Positions 12,767 to 58,100 of a stretch of 64,000 nucleotides of DNA are shown in pieces (positions within the stretch are counted from its first letter, which is position 1; every line of letters begins with the position of its first letter). The position numbers and the translations under genes were made by a program. The notes beneath the pieces were generated by a model, which did no database searches, had not been told where the DNA came from, and was given only the letters and a program-made list of their open reading frames with translations. The stretch covers positions 4,827,083 to 4,891,082 of the forward strand of contig NC_079387.1 in the NCBI RefSeq assembly GCF_021018895.1, read 5' to 3'. This stretch comes from Seriola aureovittata (lineage: Eukaryota; Chordata; Actinopteri; Carangiformes; Carangidae).

Positions 12767-13044
12767 ATGGTATCCACTGCAATTAAAGAGTGCTTTCACA
12801 AGGCTCCAGTGAAATCAAGCCAGCTTCTATTACCTGTAACAGCAAATATTGATGCTCTGAATGCATTTACGGTCTCAAACCACCATGTACCATGTAGCAT
12901 ATCTGATTACAGTGGTGGCTGAGATGTGTGTGGAGTGGAGTGGCAGGAGTGTGTCATCAGTGTCCACTGGTGAGGAAAAGTTGTTTTAAAGCTTAGTTTC
13001 ATTGTGTATGAAATGTGTGACATTTAATTGAACTGCCATGTACT

Positions 13045-13280
13045 ATGGCTGCAGGTAATGATTATTTTCATGACTGATAAATCCATTAATCGTCCAGTCT
13101 GTGAAAAAAGTGGAGAAAAATATTTTAAATCTACTATAGTTTCCTAGAGCCGTCATCAAATGTTGGGTTTTGTACAACCAACAGTCCAAAGCCCAAAGAT
13201 CTCTGATCAATTATGTTAAGGCAAGTAAAAGAGGATACATCAAATGTTTGATATTTTCGCTGCTTGAGCAGTTCCTTAAA
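13045..13280. repeat. MITE-like element, copy 2
   Basis: It starts near GGCTGCAGGTAATGATTATTTTCATGACTG and contains TTTTGTACAACCAACAGTCCAAAGCCCAAAG-like words, also seen in the copy at 51475-51795. Same family and orientation as copy 1, with the right terminal repeat decayed. Confidence 0.6.
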
Positions 13281-14359
13281 TGATTAAATATTGATTATTT
13301 ATTTTCTGTCCGTGATTCATATATGCCCTATTTTCTAAGTTCATCCCACCCAGCATAGAGGTTGTTCTGTGTTCAGACATATCACTTAGAAAACGACAGA
13401 AAACTTGGACCTGTGTGAAGAGTAAAGTACAGCTTGTTCTCTTTTCACTGTGGAAATGCTGCCCCACTGTGGTGCCTCTTGTAATCATGTGTAAGTAGCA
13501 TCCTGATAATTCAAAGATGTGTAAATGCTCTGCTTTGAATAATATTTTGTGTGTAGTAAGGTTTTTTCCTCCTTCTCTGTTATTGAAGAATCCTGAATAT
13601 TAATTTCAAAAGTTGAACTGCTGAACACCAGATGTCTCCCACTTCAGTGAGAAGTCACTGTGTGCACAGGTTTCCACATCACACTTGTGTAAGTTGCATT
13701 TTGGGCCATGACTGACTCCAAAGCATCTAGTGCATACGGAAGTGAAGGGAAGTGACACTAAGAATAACAGATTTTAGCATGGAGGTAGGACTTTAATTGA
13801 CTTTCCTAATTCTTTTTTCACTATCTATTTCATTTGATTACAAAATATGCTTTCACTACGTGCATAAAGGTGCACTAAGGTAATACACACTCATTTTTGC
13901 AGCCCACTTATTCTGAGTTTTAATCAAAGTGAGGTATCCTGAAAGTAGAGAGAGATAGCTTTAAGGATAAGGTTGGGTTCACATTAAGATAAGAGGATCA
14001 ATGAGAAGAAACCCTGGCATCTAGTGGCTATTAGAGGAACTGCAGCTAAAGCTACACCAGTCCTCAAAATGCATACATTTAGTACTGTGTATACCAGCTG
14101 AGACTTGAGCTAATTGCACAATAAGACAGAAGGTTTTGTTCAGTCTTGTGCAACATTCCTAACTGGTTAAAGAGCCACTATAATGTAGCATTTATATAAT
14201 CATCAAATAGAGGTCCTTAATGTTTGTACTTATGTCAGGGTGTGTTTGTGTTTGTGCAGATCTGTGTGTGGTGTGTTTACGGTTGGTCAGTGGTTGAGGT
14301 CTTTATGCAGTGTAATCCCACAGCCTCTTTCTGGAAAACATGAGCAGCAATGGAAACAC

Positions 14360-14366
14360 TGACTCA
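14360..14366 (+). promoter_or_regulatory. TGACTCA (TRE / half-MARE core) upstream of the crystallin TATA box
   Basis: A perfect TGACTCA heptamer lies 60 bases upstream of the TATA box of the crystallin gene. Large Maf proteins bind TRE-type MARE sites in gamma-crystallin promoters, so a lens role is plausible. The flanks do not complete a full palindromic MARE. Confidence 0.4.
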
Positions 14367-14425
14367 AATTTTGGATCTCATTCTCATGACAAAGCAGTTG
14401 TACCATTTACAGAGGGCTCGGCAGG

Positions 14426-14432
14426 TATAAAA
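14426..14432 (+). promoter_or_regulatory. TATA box of the gamma-crystallin gene
   Basis: TATAAAA within GCAGGTATAAAAGAG, 105-111 bases upstream of the start codon. A start site about 30 bases downstream gives a short 5' UTR of roughly 80 bases. Gamma-crystallin genes usually have a close TATA box. Confidence 0.8.
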
Positions 14433-14536
14433 GAGAACGAGGGCACGTATGAGCGCAGACATACACACACATCGATAGTATTTACATTATATAACACACA
14501 CACATAACACACGGGTGGAGCACAGCTAGTTTCAAG

Positions 14537-14545
14537 ATGGGCAGG
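14537..14545 (+). CDS. crygs: crygs exon 1 (MGR)
   Basis: Nine coding bases, ATGGGCAGG, are followed by the donor GTGAGT. A three-codon first coding exon is characteristic of gamma-crystallin genes. Phase 0 at its end. Confidence 0.9.
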
Positions 14546-15433
14546 GTGAGTAGAAGTGAGATTCAGAGTTGTATAAAATTACAGTTACAAGTTAGAGTTT
14601 CCAAGCACAGATTTTTGCATGATTTATTATCAGATATCATTCACCTACCACCCCCCAGATCATCTTCTATGAGGACAAGAACTACCAAGGTCGCAGGTAT
14701 GAGTGTGACAGTGACTGCACCGACTTCCACTCCTACCTGAGTCGCTGTAACTCAGCCCGCGTGGAGAGCGGGACCTGGGTGATCTACGAGAGACCAAACT
14801 TCTCGGGTTACCAGTACGTCCTGGCCAGAGGCGAGTACCCGGACTACCAGAGCTGGACTGGCTTCAATGACAGAGTCAGCTCCTGCAAGATGATCCACTT
14901 TGTAAGCCTGCGAACACAGAATCTAGATTTCTAGAAGGCAGGGTTTAAAGATACAGCAGTTCCAGTTTGATCTCAACCTGTGCAGATTCCTCCATTTTGA
15001 CACATTTTCAGGAATATCAGCCTGTATCCCTATTCCCTCCCCAACCATGTTTGCTCCATGTTTATCCAGCTGGTAATCAAATCACCAAATCTCCCACCCC
15101 TCATCTTTTCTCTGTTTCTCCCCTCTACCTGCTGTCTTCCTCTGCATCTTCTTCACTCAGGCCAGCGAAGATCCTTACAAGATCGAGCTGTATGGTAAAG
15201 GGGACTTCGGTGGCCAGGTGTTTGAAGAGACTGAAGACTGTCCCTCTGTGCTGGAGAAGTTCCACTGGAGGCAGGTTCACTCCTGCAGGGTCCTGGGAGG
15301 CTGGTGGGTCTTTTATGAGCATCCCAACTACAAGGGCCGCCAGTACCTGCTGGAGAAAGGCGAGTACCGCAAGTCGGTGGACTGGGGCGCCATCTGCCCC
15401 ACTGTCCAGTCCTTTAGAAAGCTCATTGAGTAG
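14537..15433 (+). CDS. crygs: Gamma-S-type crystallin, complete 3-exon gene
   Basis: Spliced exons 14537-14545, 14659-14901 and 15161-15433 encode 174 aa, the usual length for the family. The gene structure is the classic one of a tiny first exon (MGR) followed by one exon per two-Greek-key domain. The protein is a soluble lens structural protein that contributes transparency and refractive index. Greek key signatures are visible: [44 protein letters not shown] and [19 protein letters not shown]. The C-terminus ([18 protein letters not shown]) resembles gamma-S much more than the Met-rich fish gamma-M proteins, and methionine is scarce here. The exact paralogue (fish have several crygs copies) cannot be fixed. 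It is convergent with the potassium channel gene, stop codon to stop codon about 870 bp. Confidence 0.93.
14659..14901 (+). CDS. crygs: crygs exon 2, N-terminal domain (Greek keys 1-2)
   Basis: 243 nt (81 codons) between acceptor CCCCCCAG and donor GTAAGC. It encodes the first beta-gamma domain, starting [13 protein letters not shown] and ending SSCKMIHF, including a Tyr corner and the conserved WVIYERPNF segment. Confidence 0.93.
15161..15433 (+). CDS. crygs: crygs exon 3, C-terminal domain (Greek keys 3-4) and stop
   Basis: 273 nt after acceptor CTTCACTCAG, ending in TAG at 15431-15433. It encodes a linker (ASEDPYK) and the second domain with [20 protein letters not shown] and [17 protein letters not shown]. 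Confidence 0.93.
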   Translation, partial: ASEDPYKIELYGKGDFGGQVFEETEDCPSVLEKFHWRQVHSCRVLGGWWVFYEHPNYKGRQYLLEKGEYRKSVDWGAICPTVQSFRKLIE

Positions 15434-15542
15434 CCACTTAGCTTTTATTCTGTTTCTTTTTTATTGATTTTCTTCCTCTGGTTGCTGATTGGCCTTTGAT
15501 TGACACCTGAAAAGTCCAAGATGCAGCTGCAACCATGGTTAC

Positions 15543-15548
15543 AATAAA
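15543..15548 (+). terminator. crygs: crygs poly(A) signal
   Basis: AATAAA 110 bases after the stop codon. This is the first canonical signal downstream and gives a short 3' UTR typical of gamma-crystallin transcripts. Confidence 0.75.
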
Positions 15549-16306
15549 CCTGAATGACAAGTATTACAATGTTGTTCCATCACTGTGTGAGTGTCTGGCA
15601 ATGCATGTGCAATGTACTATATCAGGGATGTTTTTCTTGAGTTTAGTCTGAGTGACTGTAGCACAGTTAAAAGGAAATAATAATAACATTTTGCAGAATA
15701 TTCTACTTTGTTTTAGAAATGTGGATGTTTGAGTTGTGTCACAGTGGACTGACGCATCCTGGAGTACACAGCTACATCACTGCATGTGGAGAGTTTAAGC
15801 ACTGGATGGGTTGTTGAGTTACTCCAATGGAAACCAAAAGCTGTCTGCAACTTTAGAAATCAAATCATCCAAAAATCTAAACTTCTAAAGCTCAGCATGT
15901 CTTTGAAATTGGTCACTAGTATTTTAAAATGGCAATAAAATAAAAGTCCTGAAAAACAGCAGCAGGAGATTCTGGAGAAATCAGGATGAGTACTGGTAGC
16001 TAACTAGGGCAATCTCATATATAATATGATTCATATATATACTTAACTTTAAAAAAAGAGTTCAGTCGTCCTGCTGTTATATCAGTCCGTGTGTCAAACA
16101 AGTCAAAGTGAAACTGTAAAACAAACTCTTTTATTATCAGGTCTGCTTACACCTGGTGCTCAAGATCACAGTTTAGAATAGTTTAAAATCGATGTAACTC
16201 ACATGCCAAACTTTAGGCAAATGTTTGTCATGCAGTAAGTTGTGTGGCATGCTGGTCCTGTCTGTCAGTCCCGTGTCAGTGTCAGGGTCTTCTTCTTCTT
16301 CTCTGT
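15549..16306. other. Convergent intergenic spacer and kcnh3 3' UTR
   Basis: Spacer between the crystallin 3' end and the potassium channel stop codon. The part above about 16110 is probably channel 3' UTR on the minus strand. No extra coding sequence is seen. Confidence 0.6.
16130..16135 (-). terminator. kcnh3: Candidate poly(A) signal of the potassium channel gene
   Basis: TTTATT on the plus strand is AATAAA on the minus strand, about 170 bases past the stop codon at 16307-16309. It is the nearest canonical signal. Longer 3' UTRs running towards the crystallin gene are possible. Confidence 0.45.
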
Positions 16307-48764
<32,458 letters not shown>

Positions 48765-49030
48765 CGTCAAAGAGCGCTGCGTTAAAACGTAAAGCAACAG
48801 AGCATCTGGCGCGCGTCCCCGCCTCTCTCATCAGTCCGACCGCTCGTGCCCGCTGCTTCTGCGTGCGACGGGACGGTCTCGCGCCCCGCTGTCCCTGCTC
48901 CCCGTCTTTCTCCCTCAGTTAAACCGAAGATTAACCACAAACACAACAATGGGCGGATTTAACGCGTAGCAGCTCCTGCTCCATTTTATTTGAGTTTAAA
49001 GCGTCGTGTTTGGGTTTATTCCCGGTGAAA
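48765..49030 (+). promoter_or_regulatory. fam184a: CpG-rich promoter and 5' UTR of fam184a
   Basis: A sharp rise in GC and CpG (GGCGCGCGTCCCCGCC, CGTGCGACGGGACGG, CTCGCGCCCCGC) immediately upstream of the fam184a start codon. No TATA box. Typical of a broadly expressed CpG-island promoter. Confidence 0.7.
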
Positions 49031-49195
49031 ATGGCGACGGGTACAGGCTGGCAGCCTCCGTACAACACCTCGACTAGCAACACCAAATATACCCCCTCTC
49101 CAACGTCCAGCATGTTTTACGACGGGAGTTTAACGCTGGAATACACTCAAGACCTGCATTTGAAGATGAGCAAGAAGATAGCACAACTGACCAAG
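49031..49195 (+). CDS. fam184a: fam184a exon 1
   Basis: 165 nt, aa 1-55, starting GAAAATGGCG (good Kozak context). A disordered N-terminal head (Ser/Thr/Pro/Tyr-rich) is followed by LHLKMSKKIAQLTK, the start of the coiled coil. Donor GTGTGT. Confidence 0.93.
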
Positions 49196-52100
49196 GTGTG
49201 TGGATGTGAATGAATGACGGAGGGTGTAGTGGTGAAGTCATTTAGAGCAGGTTGGGATGTGGATGTGGAGTAGTACTGTAGAGATGTGTTGGTGCTGATG
49301 TGGGATGGGGTGTCATTTGTAAACACGCTGATGGGGACGGATGTGGTGCTATTATGCCGTTTTTTTTGTTTTTTTTTTTACATGTACTGTCTGTACATTA
49401 GCACCAAACATGTGCAATGTAACATGTGCTGGTATTTTGGAGCATGTTTTGATGATACTTTACAGTTATGCTCCTTGCATGGTTCATAGGTCACCATTAA
49501 ACACCCAAGGAGGGTTATTTTTTTCTGTTGCTGATGGACAGTGGTAGTTATGTATCAGCAGTTTTGATGAGGTGAATTCAAAACAAGACCTAGAAAGAGT
49601 TGTATCCTCCTGTAATCTTACTACTCTCTGCAGGCTTGTAGTACACTGTACTCTGCCCGTAAAAAAAAACCCCAAAAACTGACAGTGGTGTATTTCATGA
49701 GTGATTACACTGATAGCTGAAGAGGTTTCCAAATGCCAAGAGGAATGTGATGCTGTGAATTTACTCTATTATTTAATCTGTGCATGTGTGTTTTTTTTTT
49801 GTCATGGTGGGGCTGCCATTGCCACCAAGGGCTGAGGGAAGTTATGTAATCTTGGAGGGATGCAGGGGTTTGGCAGGGCTGCTTCTTTCTTTGTAGTCCA
49901 CCTGAAACCAGTGTAGCATGCAGGGATACTATGTGTCGTTTCATTGGTGGAAGATTTAAGGTGGCAGCTACGTTTTCAGCATCTAGGCTTTTGTCTCAGT
50001 GGATGGGTGGATAAAATGTAAATAAAACAGTTTGTTCAACCATTCAGTACATGGGGAGACGGAGGCAGGGGTAAAGGACAGAAAATTTTACATAACAGGC
50101 ATGGTGATACTATTCCAAGGCAGAATTAGGCACTGTGTACAGTCAGATAAGCTGGACAAATATCCACAGAATTGCAAATAGATTGAAAATGTGGGTATGC
50201 AGGATTAAATTGTGTTTCAGTGCTTGATTAAAATGATTCGCAGTGGTGGAGAGATTGGCAGGACAACAGTGGTGGAATTAAGGTCCACAAATAACAGATT
50301 TAACTCTTTGAAGTCAGTCCCGGGAATGTGTTTGGATCCAAGCTGGGTCTCCTCATGTTTACCAAAGACATGTAGGTTAGGTGAGCTTCAAATTGCCTGC
50401 ACTGGTGTGAATAACACTGTGTTTGTCTGTCTCTGTGTGTTACACCTGATAACCTGTTCCAGGATATGTCTTGCCCAGTGCATGCTGGGAGAGGATCCAT
50501 GGATGGATGGAAGGAGGCCACAATCAATACACGTAAACACAAGATTCAACTCACTTATCACTAATTACAAATTACAAATGGACTGACAGGTCTTTAGAGA
50601 GTGTGACGTGAATAGTATCAACCTGTAGCGTATGGTTGGTACAGGTTGTTAGTGGAAGCTCAAACATCCTCTGGTACTGTTTTATATCATTGTAGACTGA
50701 GTATATTTGAGTTCTGAACTGGTCATTTAATTGATAATGAAAGTGTAGTAGTGCAGACAATGTAGTGTAAAAGGTACAGTGGGGGTCAAGGTCAGGTCCC
50801 TGTCTTAGGAAGTCACAGACATCCCTGCTCTAGAAAATGCACTTAAAATGGATTTCTCAAGTTATTTCAGGAATAACATTGTATATTACTGCATTTCTGC
50901 TGTTGTATTCTCAAACCTCCTTAACGGCAAAGAGCACTTGCTGGTTTTCTGTGTCCAGCTGTCTTTGCTTTTTAAAAATTGAAAGTGTTATGGCAGATTT
51001 ATGCCTCTTGGTTTTGCTTCTGTCTCAGTATCTGCAGGCTACCGCTATTTGTTTACTAGTCAGGCTCAGCGTGGTGCATTGTTACTCCTCTGTGGAAAAC
51101 ATTTTCTTTTCAAATGAGTGAATCAGATATCGCCGCACTATGTTTGGGTGATGATTCTTGCATGAACTAAATCCAGGTTCTCTGTGAAGCTGCAGTCACT
51201 CCACCTCTGTGAACAGTGATGTGCAAGCATTTCTTTCAATTTCGCACTGTGCGCTCCGTTGTTGAAGTCATGCAGGTGTCTCATTGTTTCCTTCAATACC
51301 TGTAATGCAGCAGGGCTTTCAGGTAAAACAGGAAAGTAGGACATTTTCTAGTTGTGGGAACCTTTCTTGTTTTGGAGACTTTCAGAAGAAGCCCTTAAAA
51401 GCACGTTACACATTAGAGATAACGAAAATCAAACGCTTCAAAATTAAAATGGATGGTGGGCAGAAGTTACTATTCCAATACTATTCCAACTATTTAAAGA
51501 TTGTTTTACTTAATTTGTCCATAACATGCCCAAAAAAGGTGAAATGCCCATTGCAGTTTCCCAGAAGCAATAATGATGTCTTCATATCACTTGTTCTGTC
51601 CAAACCAACATCCAAAACCCAAAGATGTGCAGTTTACTGTCATATAAGACAAAGAAAATCAGCAAATCTTCGCAATGAATAAAATGGAATCAGAGAATGT
51701 TTGACATTTTAGCTTGAAAATTACTTGAACAACGATCCAAAGGAATTTTCTGCTTAACTAATTGATTGATTAACGAATGGTTACAACTGAACAAAAAGCG
51801 TTTTAACCCATACTCCCAAGAGAAACTAGAGGCGCCTGTTTTATTCATACCAGTAGAATATAATTAAAGGGCTGAGTTTCAAAGCTTTTATTTCTCTGCT
51901 GCATCTAAATGACAAAGAAACTTGATGAGGTACTTGTCCTTGGTCTATGATCAGACATACTTATCGTCATGGTGATACAGTAGACTGCTCTGTTCTGATC
52001 ACATGTGATCTGTTGAGTAGTCTGTAGCAGCGATTTAAATAAGACACCCTGGGTTTCGCCTTTCATACGGTTACATCATGTTGAAGAGCCAATGCAGTGC

Positions 52101-55100
52101 TGGTTCAATAGCACAAAACATATTCTAAATATATTAAAACTAAGAGAAAAATATAACTTCTTCAGAGCTGCCGTCATCCCCGAGGAGAGATGGAGCAATT
52201 CCTCATCTTGACACCTGGCTGTTCCTGTGTAAGGGCCTTGAGTCATCTCCTCAGCTATTTTACACTCACCTGGTGGAGCTATTGTTTGTTGAAGAGCACA
52301 TCAGATGGAGGAGAAGAAAGTACTCAAATCTGGAGCTTGCCCTACATGTTGACTGACTTCCCAGGTCAGCTTGAATGCCTGGCTGTAGTTATTGTAGTGG
52401 CTTCACAGCTGGACTGCAATGGTGAAACACTGACAAGAGGTCAAAAGGTCACTCAAAAGATCATAGAATTGATTTCTGCCTCTTAAGTTTCCACTGTGTG
52501 CACGGCATGGCCATCACACTCCTGAATAAATGATGAGAAAGTATTGAAAATGTCAATGAGGATGACATAACTGACAGCACACATTATCAGGATGATTTAG
52601 TACTATCAAAAGGAATAGGTAAGTCTTTTAAGAGTTGATTTGTTAGTCTGCATCCCTTGGGAGAAGACTAAAAGAGCTTGCAGCAGTGCAACAACAACAC
52701 CAGCACATACAGGAAGGAAAAAACAGAGCGCTGTTGTGTAACAGTATTTGCCTAATAACCTTCCATTAAACCAATTTGAGAGCAGCAAATATTAGATTTG
52801 AACTCTGAGACATCAGTATGTCCCTGAGTAGACCGTGGGTGCTACCCAGCGGGTCTTGCCCGGCTTGTGGACCCTTACATCTCCGAAAATGTCAGAGCAC
52901 TCTTTAAAGGTTTATGAGAACACAAATACACACACGAACACAGATTGAGGCCTTAAAGTCTGTGCTGTTGAGTGTAATGCAGCGTATAAATATCAGTTTC
53001 CTTTTGTGCATTCAGTATGAAGAGAGAGTAGATCCAGTGTTTCCAGAGCAAAGTGGAACCAAAAGATGTTTTGCTTTAACTTTGTGACCTGCTCTTATCT
53101 GAATATCACAGAAAACTATATTTTCTCTTCAGCGTGCCTTCGTTCTTGCCTGCTGTGTCTGTGACTCAGTCGTGATGTCGTGTGGTGATGCTCAGGGCGG
53201 AAAGTGTGTGTGCTGAGTGTCCTTGGAGCATCGGAGCAGCACAAGAACGAAAGAAGGAACAGATGCAAAGTGCTTTCACACCATGACAGGGAGGACAAAG
53301 AAAACACACTATGTGCTTCAGCTAATTGGTAACAGAGTGTGTGTTGCCACTTCATGTCGTGTCTGGTGAAGGAAAACTGTGGACTAAAAACTCACATGTC
53401 GTGGGATCCTGTTAAGAATACAGCACCTCGGAGAATCAGGCTTTCATTAATCCTTTAATTAGTGAATATGATGCTAATCCTCTGAAAATGATGAGAGCAG
53501 AGCAATGGAGTTTTGTTAGAGACAAATATGGGAGTTGTTCTTCTCCAGACATTAGCGACCTTTATTCTGTGGTTCAGTCAATAGTGATCAACTGTAGAAA
53601 TGTCCTTTAGCCTCAGAGTCGCCCTATTGTCATTTCCACCATTGGTTCTCCTTCGCTCTGCGCTGAGCAGCTCTATATTTGACACTGTCGTTATAAAAGG
53701 CCTCTGATTATAAACCTGGCTGATAACTGATGACATTTTAATGTTACCCAGCCATTTGTCCACTTCTGTAATGATAGATATAGTGGAGTTTGATTGATTA
53801 TACAGCACATGTAGGATCGATCAGTGCTCCGCCGGTTCGGAGGAACTGAAGTTGAATTATCTCTAATGATACCTTTTAATGAGATTCGTCGGGGGTGTTT
53901 TAGTGAACCATAATGATCTAAATTTTCCTTCACTCTGACAGGAATAAAATGATGCAATAAACTTAATCTTTCTTATATATTTTTTATATTCTGGTAAAAA
54001 AAAATCATCATTTAAAAGATTAATTTAAGCAATTTTGAAGAAAAGCTTCATTCTGGTGACTAGTTTTGCCTGATATCATAATTCTGAATGTTGATATTAA
54101 GACAACAGTGGTCCATTTTAACATATATGATTATACAGCTGCATCTGCTTTGCTTGGGACTGTCACTGTCAATTTAAAAGGAGAAAACTAAAATAGAATG
54201 CATTAAAACTAAAGCTTGGGGAAAAAAGGACTCCACTGCATAGCTTTGCATAAGAATACATGCAACAAGAATAATTATACCATAAAACATATTGTAACAG
54301 CATGTTTGAACAGACCATAAATGGTTGAAGAGAAGAAAATCGTTTTTTAAATGAAACTCACTGAAATCATTTTTATGTGAGGTAACATGAGGCCAAGGCT
54401 GCAGACCTCAGTGACGCACAGCACAGTCACAGAGTTTTATGATATTGACAAAGAGACCATATATAACATTAATCACCTCATTTTCAGCGTCCAATCTGTT
54501 TATTCAGGTCAGTATTGGCGCTGATCTTTGTCCAAGAGGCTTAGAGAAGGCATTATTCATTATTTATCATCATTCACACAACCACAGGAGGTAGTTTTTC
54601 TGTGCTCGCCTCCTGAAGCTTCTGTGGGTCGGTTGAAAAGAAGCAGCTTGTGGAGCTGGTATATTTACGAGGAAGCACAAGGTAATTTTCCCTCCACACA
54701 AGCTGATAGAAAGACATGAGTAGCAGCAGGGACCGTGCTGCACAAAAGGAGGATTCAGGATATCTTACTGCTGTTTTTTTCCAGCACCGAATGACTGAAC
54801 TCTGTAGCTGCAGGCGGTTGTGTCGCCTTTAGGCTTGGTTTGATCGGAGCCTCGGGCCTGAAAACTACCTGTGAAAACCTCCCACATGCAAAGAAGAGGG
54901 AGGAGAGAGAGAAGCTGCTACCTGCTGTCACTCCTCTCGATTTTCTTTTATTGTAGAACTTGCCATATACAGGCATGGGCATGTGCATGCACTACTTCAC
55001 TTTCATGTGTTTGCTCATGGGTTAAGAGATGAATTGATAAAAACGAGAGGAAGATTACACGGAAAACAAATGTTGTGGCACATGCTCAGTATAAAGAAAT

Positions 55101-58100
55101 CTATGTATATTGTTGATGTATTTACCTGTGTGTATTGTGCCATATGCATCATGGCTGGATGCTCTCAGTTCTCTGCTGCTGAGAATGTTAATCGGCTTGT
55201 CATGGCCCGTCAGGCTGCACCTGTCTGTTTGACAGATGCCAATAAAGTCTGTAAAAACAGATTCAGCTCCAGCGCAGTGGAAGCAATGGATTTCACACCA
55301 TGTTTACATCTTTACACACTGAAATCAACTCGCGTTTAAAGTTTAATGTGCTCATTAATGTCACACTCTGCTTCCATGCAGTCGTCTACAACAGCTAAAC
55401 CGTCTTTGCTCAACCCTTCAGATGACAATGTGCATAAAGTTGTGGATTTAAGTTGTAAACGTGGTTATTGAAATCTCAAAAAAATCAAAATAATAATAGG
55501 TTTTCAGGGCTTCTTTTAGCATATCATTAATGTCAGGGTTTATACGCCTTGGAGACCATGGGACATTGAAACTCTCAAATCTGAAAACCATCAGATCCCA
55601 GGATGAAAATCAGAATCGGCTGAGCTTCAGACTGTAAAATAAACACACAGTCAAATTGTATCATGTCTGTCAAATCAGATGTAGGAGCGGCGAATGGGAA
55701 AATATCCCAATTATAATTGAAATAACAACCCCATACACAGTATCTTTGTAACTTGGCAGTGAAGTGTTGATTAGTGCTGTCGCTTTTCCTCCGTACAGCC
55801 TGTAATCATGAGCGTGGACTGTAATGTGTGAACTATGAACTAGACCATATCTGACCCTTAATTCATTCGGATCAGTTTAAATGCAGCTCACACAGCCCAC
55901 TGCTCGACTGCGTTTGTGGACCATTTGTGGCGCCTCTGTTCCCTCAGTGATTATGTTGATGTTTCTGCGCAGCAGCATTTTACATTGACCTATTCTTTTT
56001 TTGCAATTTACATTTACACATTTTTAAAGGGCAAAAAGCAACATCACCTTTATCCACAATGTTTCCATCTGCTCCATCATATTTGAGAAGCTGGAACAGA
56101 AGACCATTTGACATGTTTTGCTCCATAAATGACTGAAACGGTTTATTGATCATCAGAAATGTTAATTCTATTTTCTCCCAGCTTCAGTAACTGATTAACT
56201 GACTAATTATTTCAGCACTACTCTGAAAGAACATGTGTCTTTGAGGGTTGTGATATTCAGGTCCTTCAAAACTGTGTGAGAACTGTTGAATTGATTGATA
56301 AGTCCAAACCTGCAACAACAGATAAATATGTTATTGCCGAATGTATTCTGTAACAGAACCATTTTTGTGAAAGATTGTTTATGAGAAACAAGCTTTCATG
56401 TTGGGCTGCAGACGCAAGTAGTGATGCAAGGTATCTTTATTCCTGGGAGATGGAGAGACAAAGAAGAAAGGGGAGAGGAGAGAGAGAAGAAGATAAAGAA
56501 CAAAAAGAGGGAGAGATAAAAGGATGAGAGCAAAGGCAGAGGAGAGTGAGAGAGAGAGAGATGAAAAGCAGAAGGCATGCCAGTGTCATTAAAATAATCA
56601 TGTATAATTAAAGTAACATTTCCATGGCTGACTTACTGCTGGGAATCAAAGGCTCGCACTCGAACCCACCTTTCTCCGACTTCTTTCAAACGCCGACATG
56701 CTGTCGAGGTAACAGCAGTGACGCAGTGGTCAATACACCCATGGTCTCTGTTATGTTGCAACACTTTCACTGCTATGTTCAAATTACAGGATATCAGACA
56801 GCACTCAATAGCAGGGTGAATTAACTTTTGGTTTTTTCGTAGTCTTTTGCTTTTTGAGGATCAACTTAACCGTGACCTCAGAATCTGTGCTGCAATAGCA
56901 AACTATCTTTAGTGTTTTGAGCTCTGATAGGTCGATTGACTTGTGATCCTTGATAGGGCGGCTTCTACATGTAACAGTGACCGAACACCTCTTTCCAACA
57001 ATGGATCTGATGTAACTTTATAAATCAGACAGTGTGATAATAACACCCACTTTGCACACTGATTAGCCCAGTGTGCGGAGGTGTTTAAGTGGGCAGCGAT
57101 GAGAGAACCACCTGAAAGTTTGCACCTTTATCCACATTTGTATATTTATGGCAGAACAAACGGCAGAGGAAGCTGTTGTACCACCGTCTGGCTCTGTTTC
57201 CATCACAGTTACTTTTGTAGTTTGTTCATTTCTGGCAAGACTCAGTTTGTAAAAGCTTACAGCCTGACATTTAGGAGGCAGCCCAAGATGTTTCCAAATA
57301 TCACTGTAATATACTACAATATGACAATTGTCTGCAAAATAACACATGAAATGATCAAACTGATGCTCAAACTGAAAATTCGGATAACAGAAGTGTACAC
57401 CATGCACCAAGACACAGTCTGCCTGGAAGCTGGGACACAAAAATACTGAATTATCATATCATACATATCAGAAATGTTCATCAACAGACATAAACATGTT
57501 GAGATTAAGACAAAGAGTCTGAAGCAGGAAGCTGAAGAGGTGATGAGGAGGAGCATGAGTTGGCCAAACAGATGTCGGAGCACTGTGGAGTTCCCTGAAA
57601 TTAGATGAAGAGGCATCTATGCAAAGTCAAGTGTTTCACATCGTGTCACCTAAAATGCCAAAATGCCATGAAATTTTCTCACTAGGTAAATGTTATTCTT
57701 ATTACAGCCGTGGTTTATGTGCAGTATTTCCTGCCAAGTCAAGTACAGCGAAACTTTCAATAACCAGAAAATTCACTGCTGTGATTATTACCTGGATGTT
57801 GAACCAAGTGGTCTTTAAATGTCAGTCGTAATTAAATGACTGTGTCGATATGCCCTATGGTGGATAATTACCATGTATCTGCCCATTACATGCTGTATGT
57901 ATGTATGTATGACTTTTCACCTCACCTGTAAGTGGAAAAAAATGTGGAGCTTCTGGCTCTGATGCCGGCAGGGTGGTAATTTAGCTGACCATGACTGAAT
58001 ATTAGCTGCTCACTGGGGACTTCAATTTGCTGCAGCTGATTTTTTTTTTTTCTTTTTTTTTTTAAAGCTCCAACGTATCATTTACCTCCAGCACTTACAT

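Larger units (their letters stand above)
8886..14350. other. Intergenic or intronic DNA, largely unannotated
   Basis: AT-rich DNA with one candidate exon (10761-10890, minus strand), a purine-rich GAGAGAGG tract (about 10975-11021), (GT)n at 12742-12766 and a MITE-like copy at about 13045-13280. No other coding region is supported. Confidence 0.6.

Noticed and set aside
57063..57616. Overlapping 100-125 codon ORFs on both strands in fam184a intron 1
   Set aside because: Composition is AT-rich intronic, the peptides look random, and both strands are equally open.
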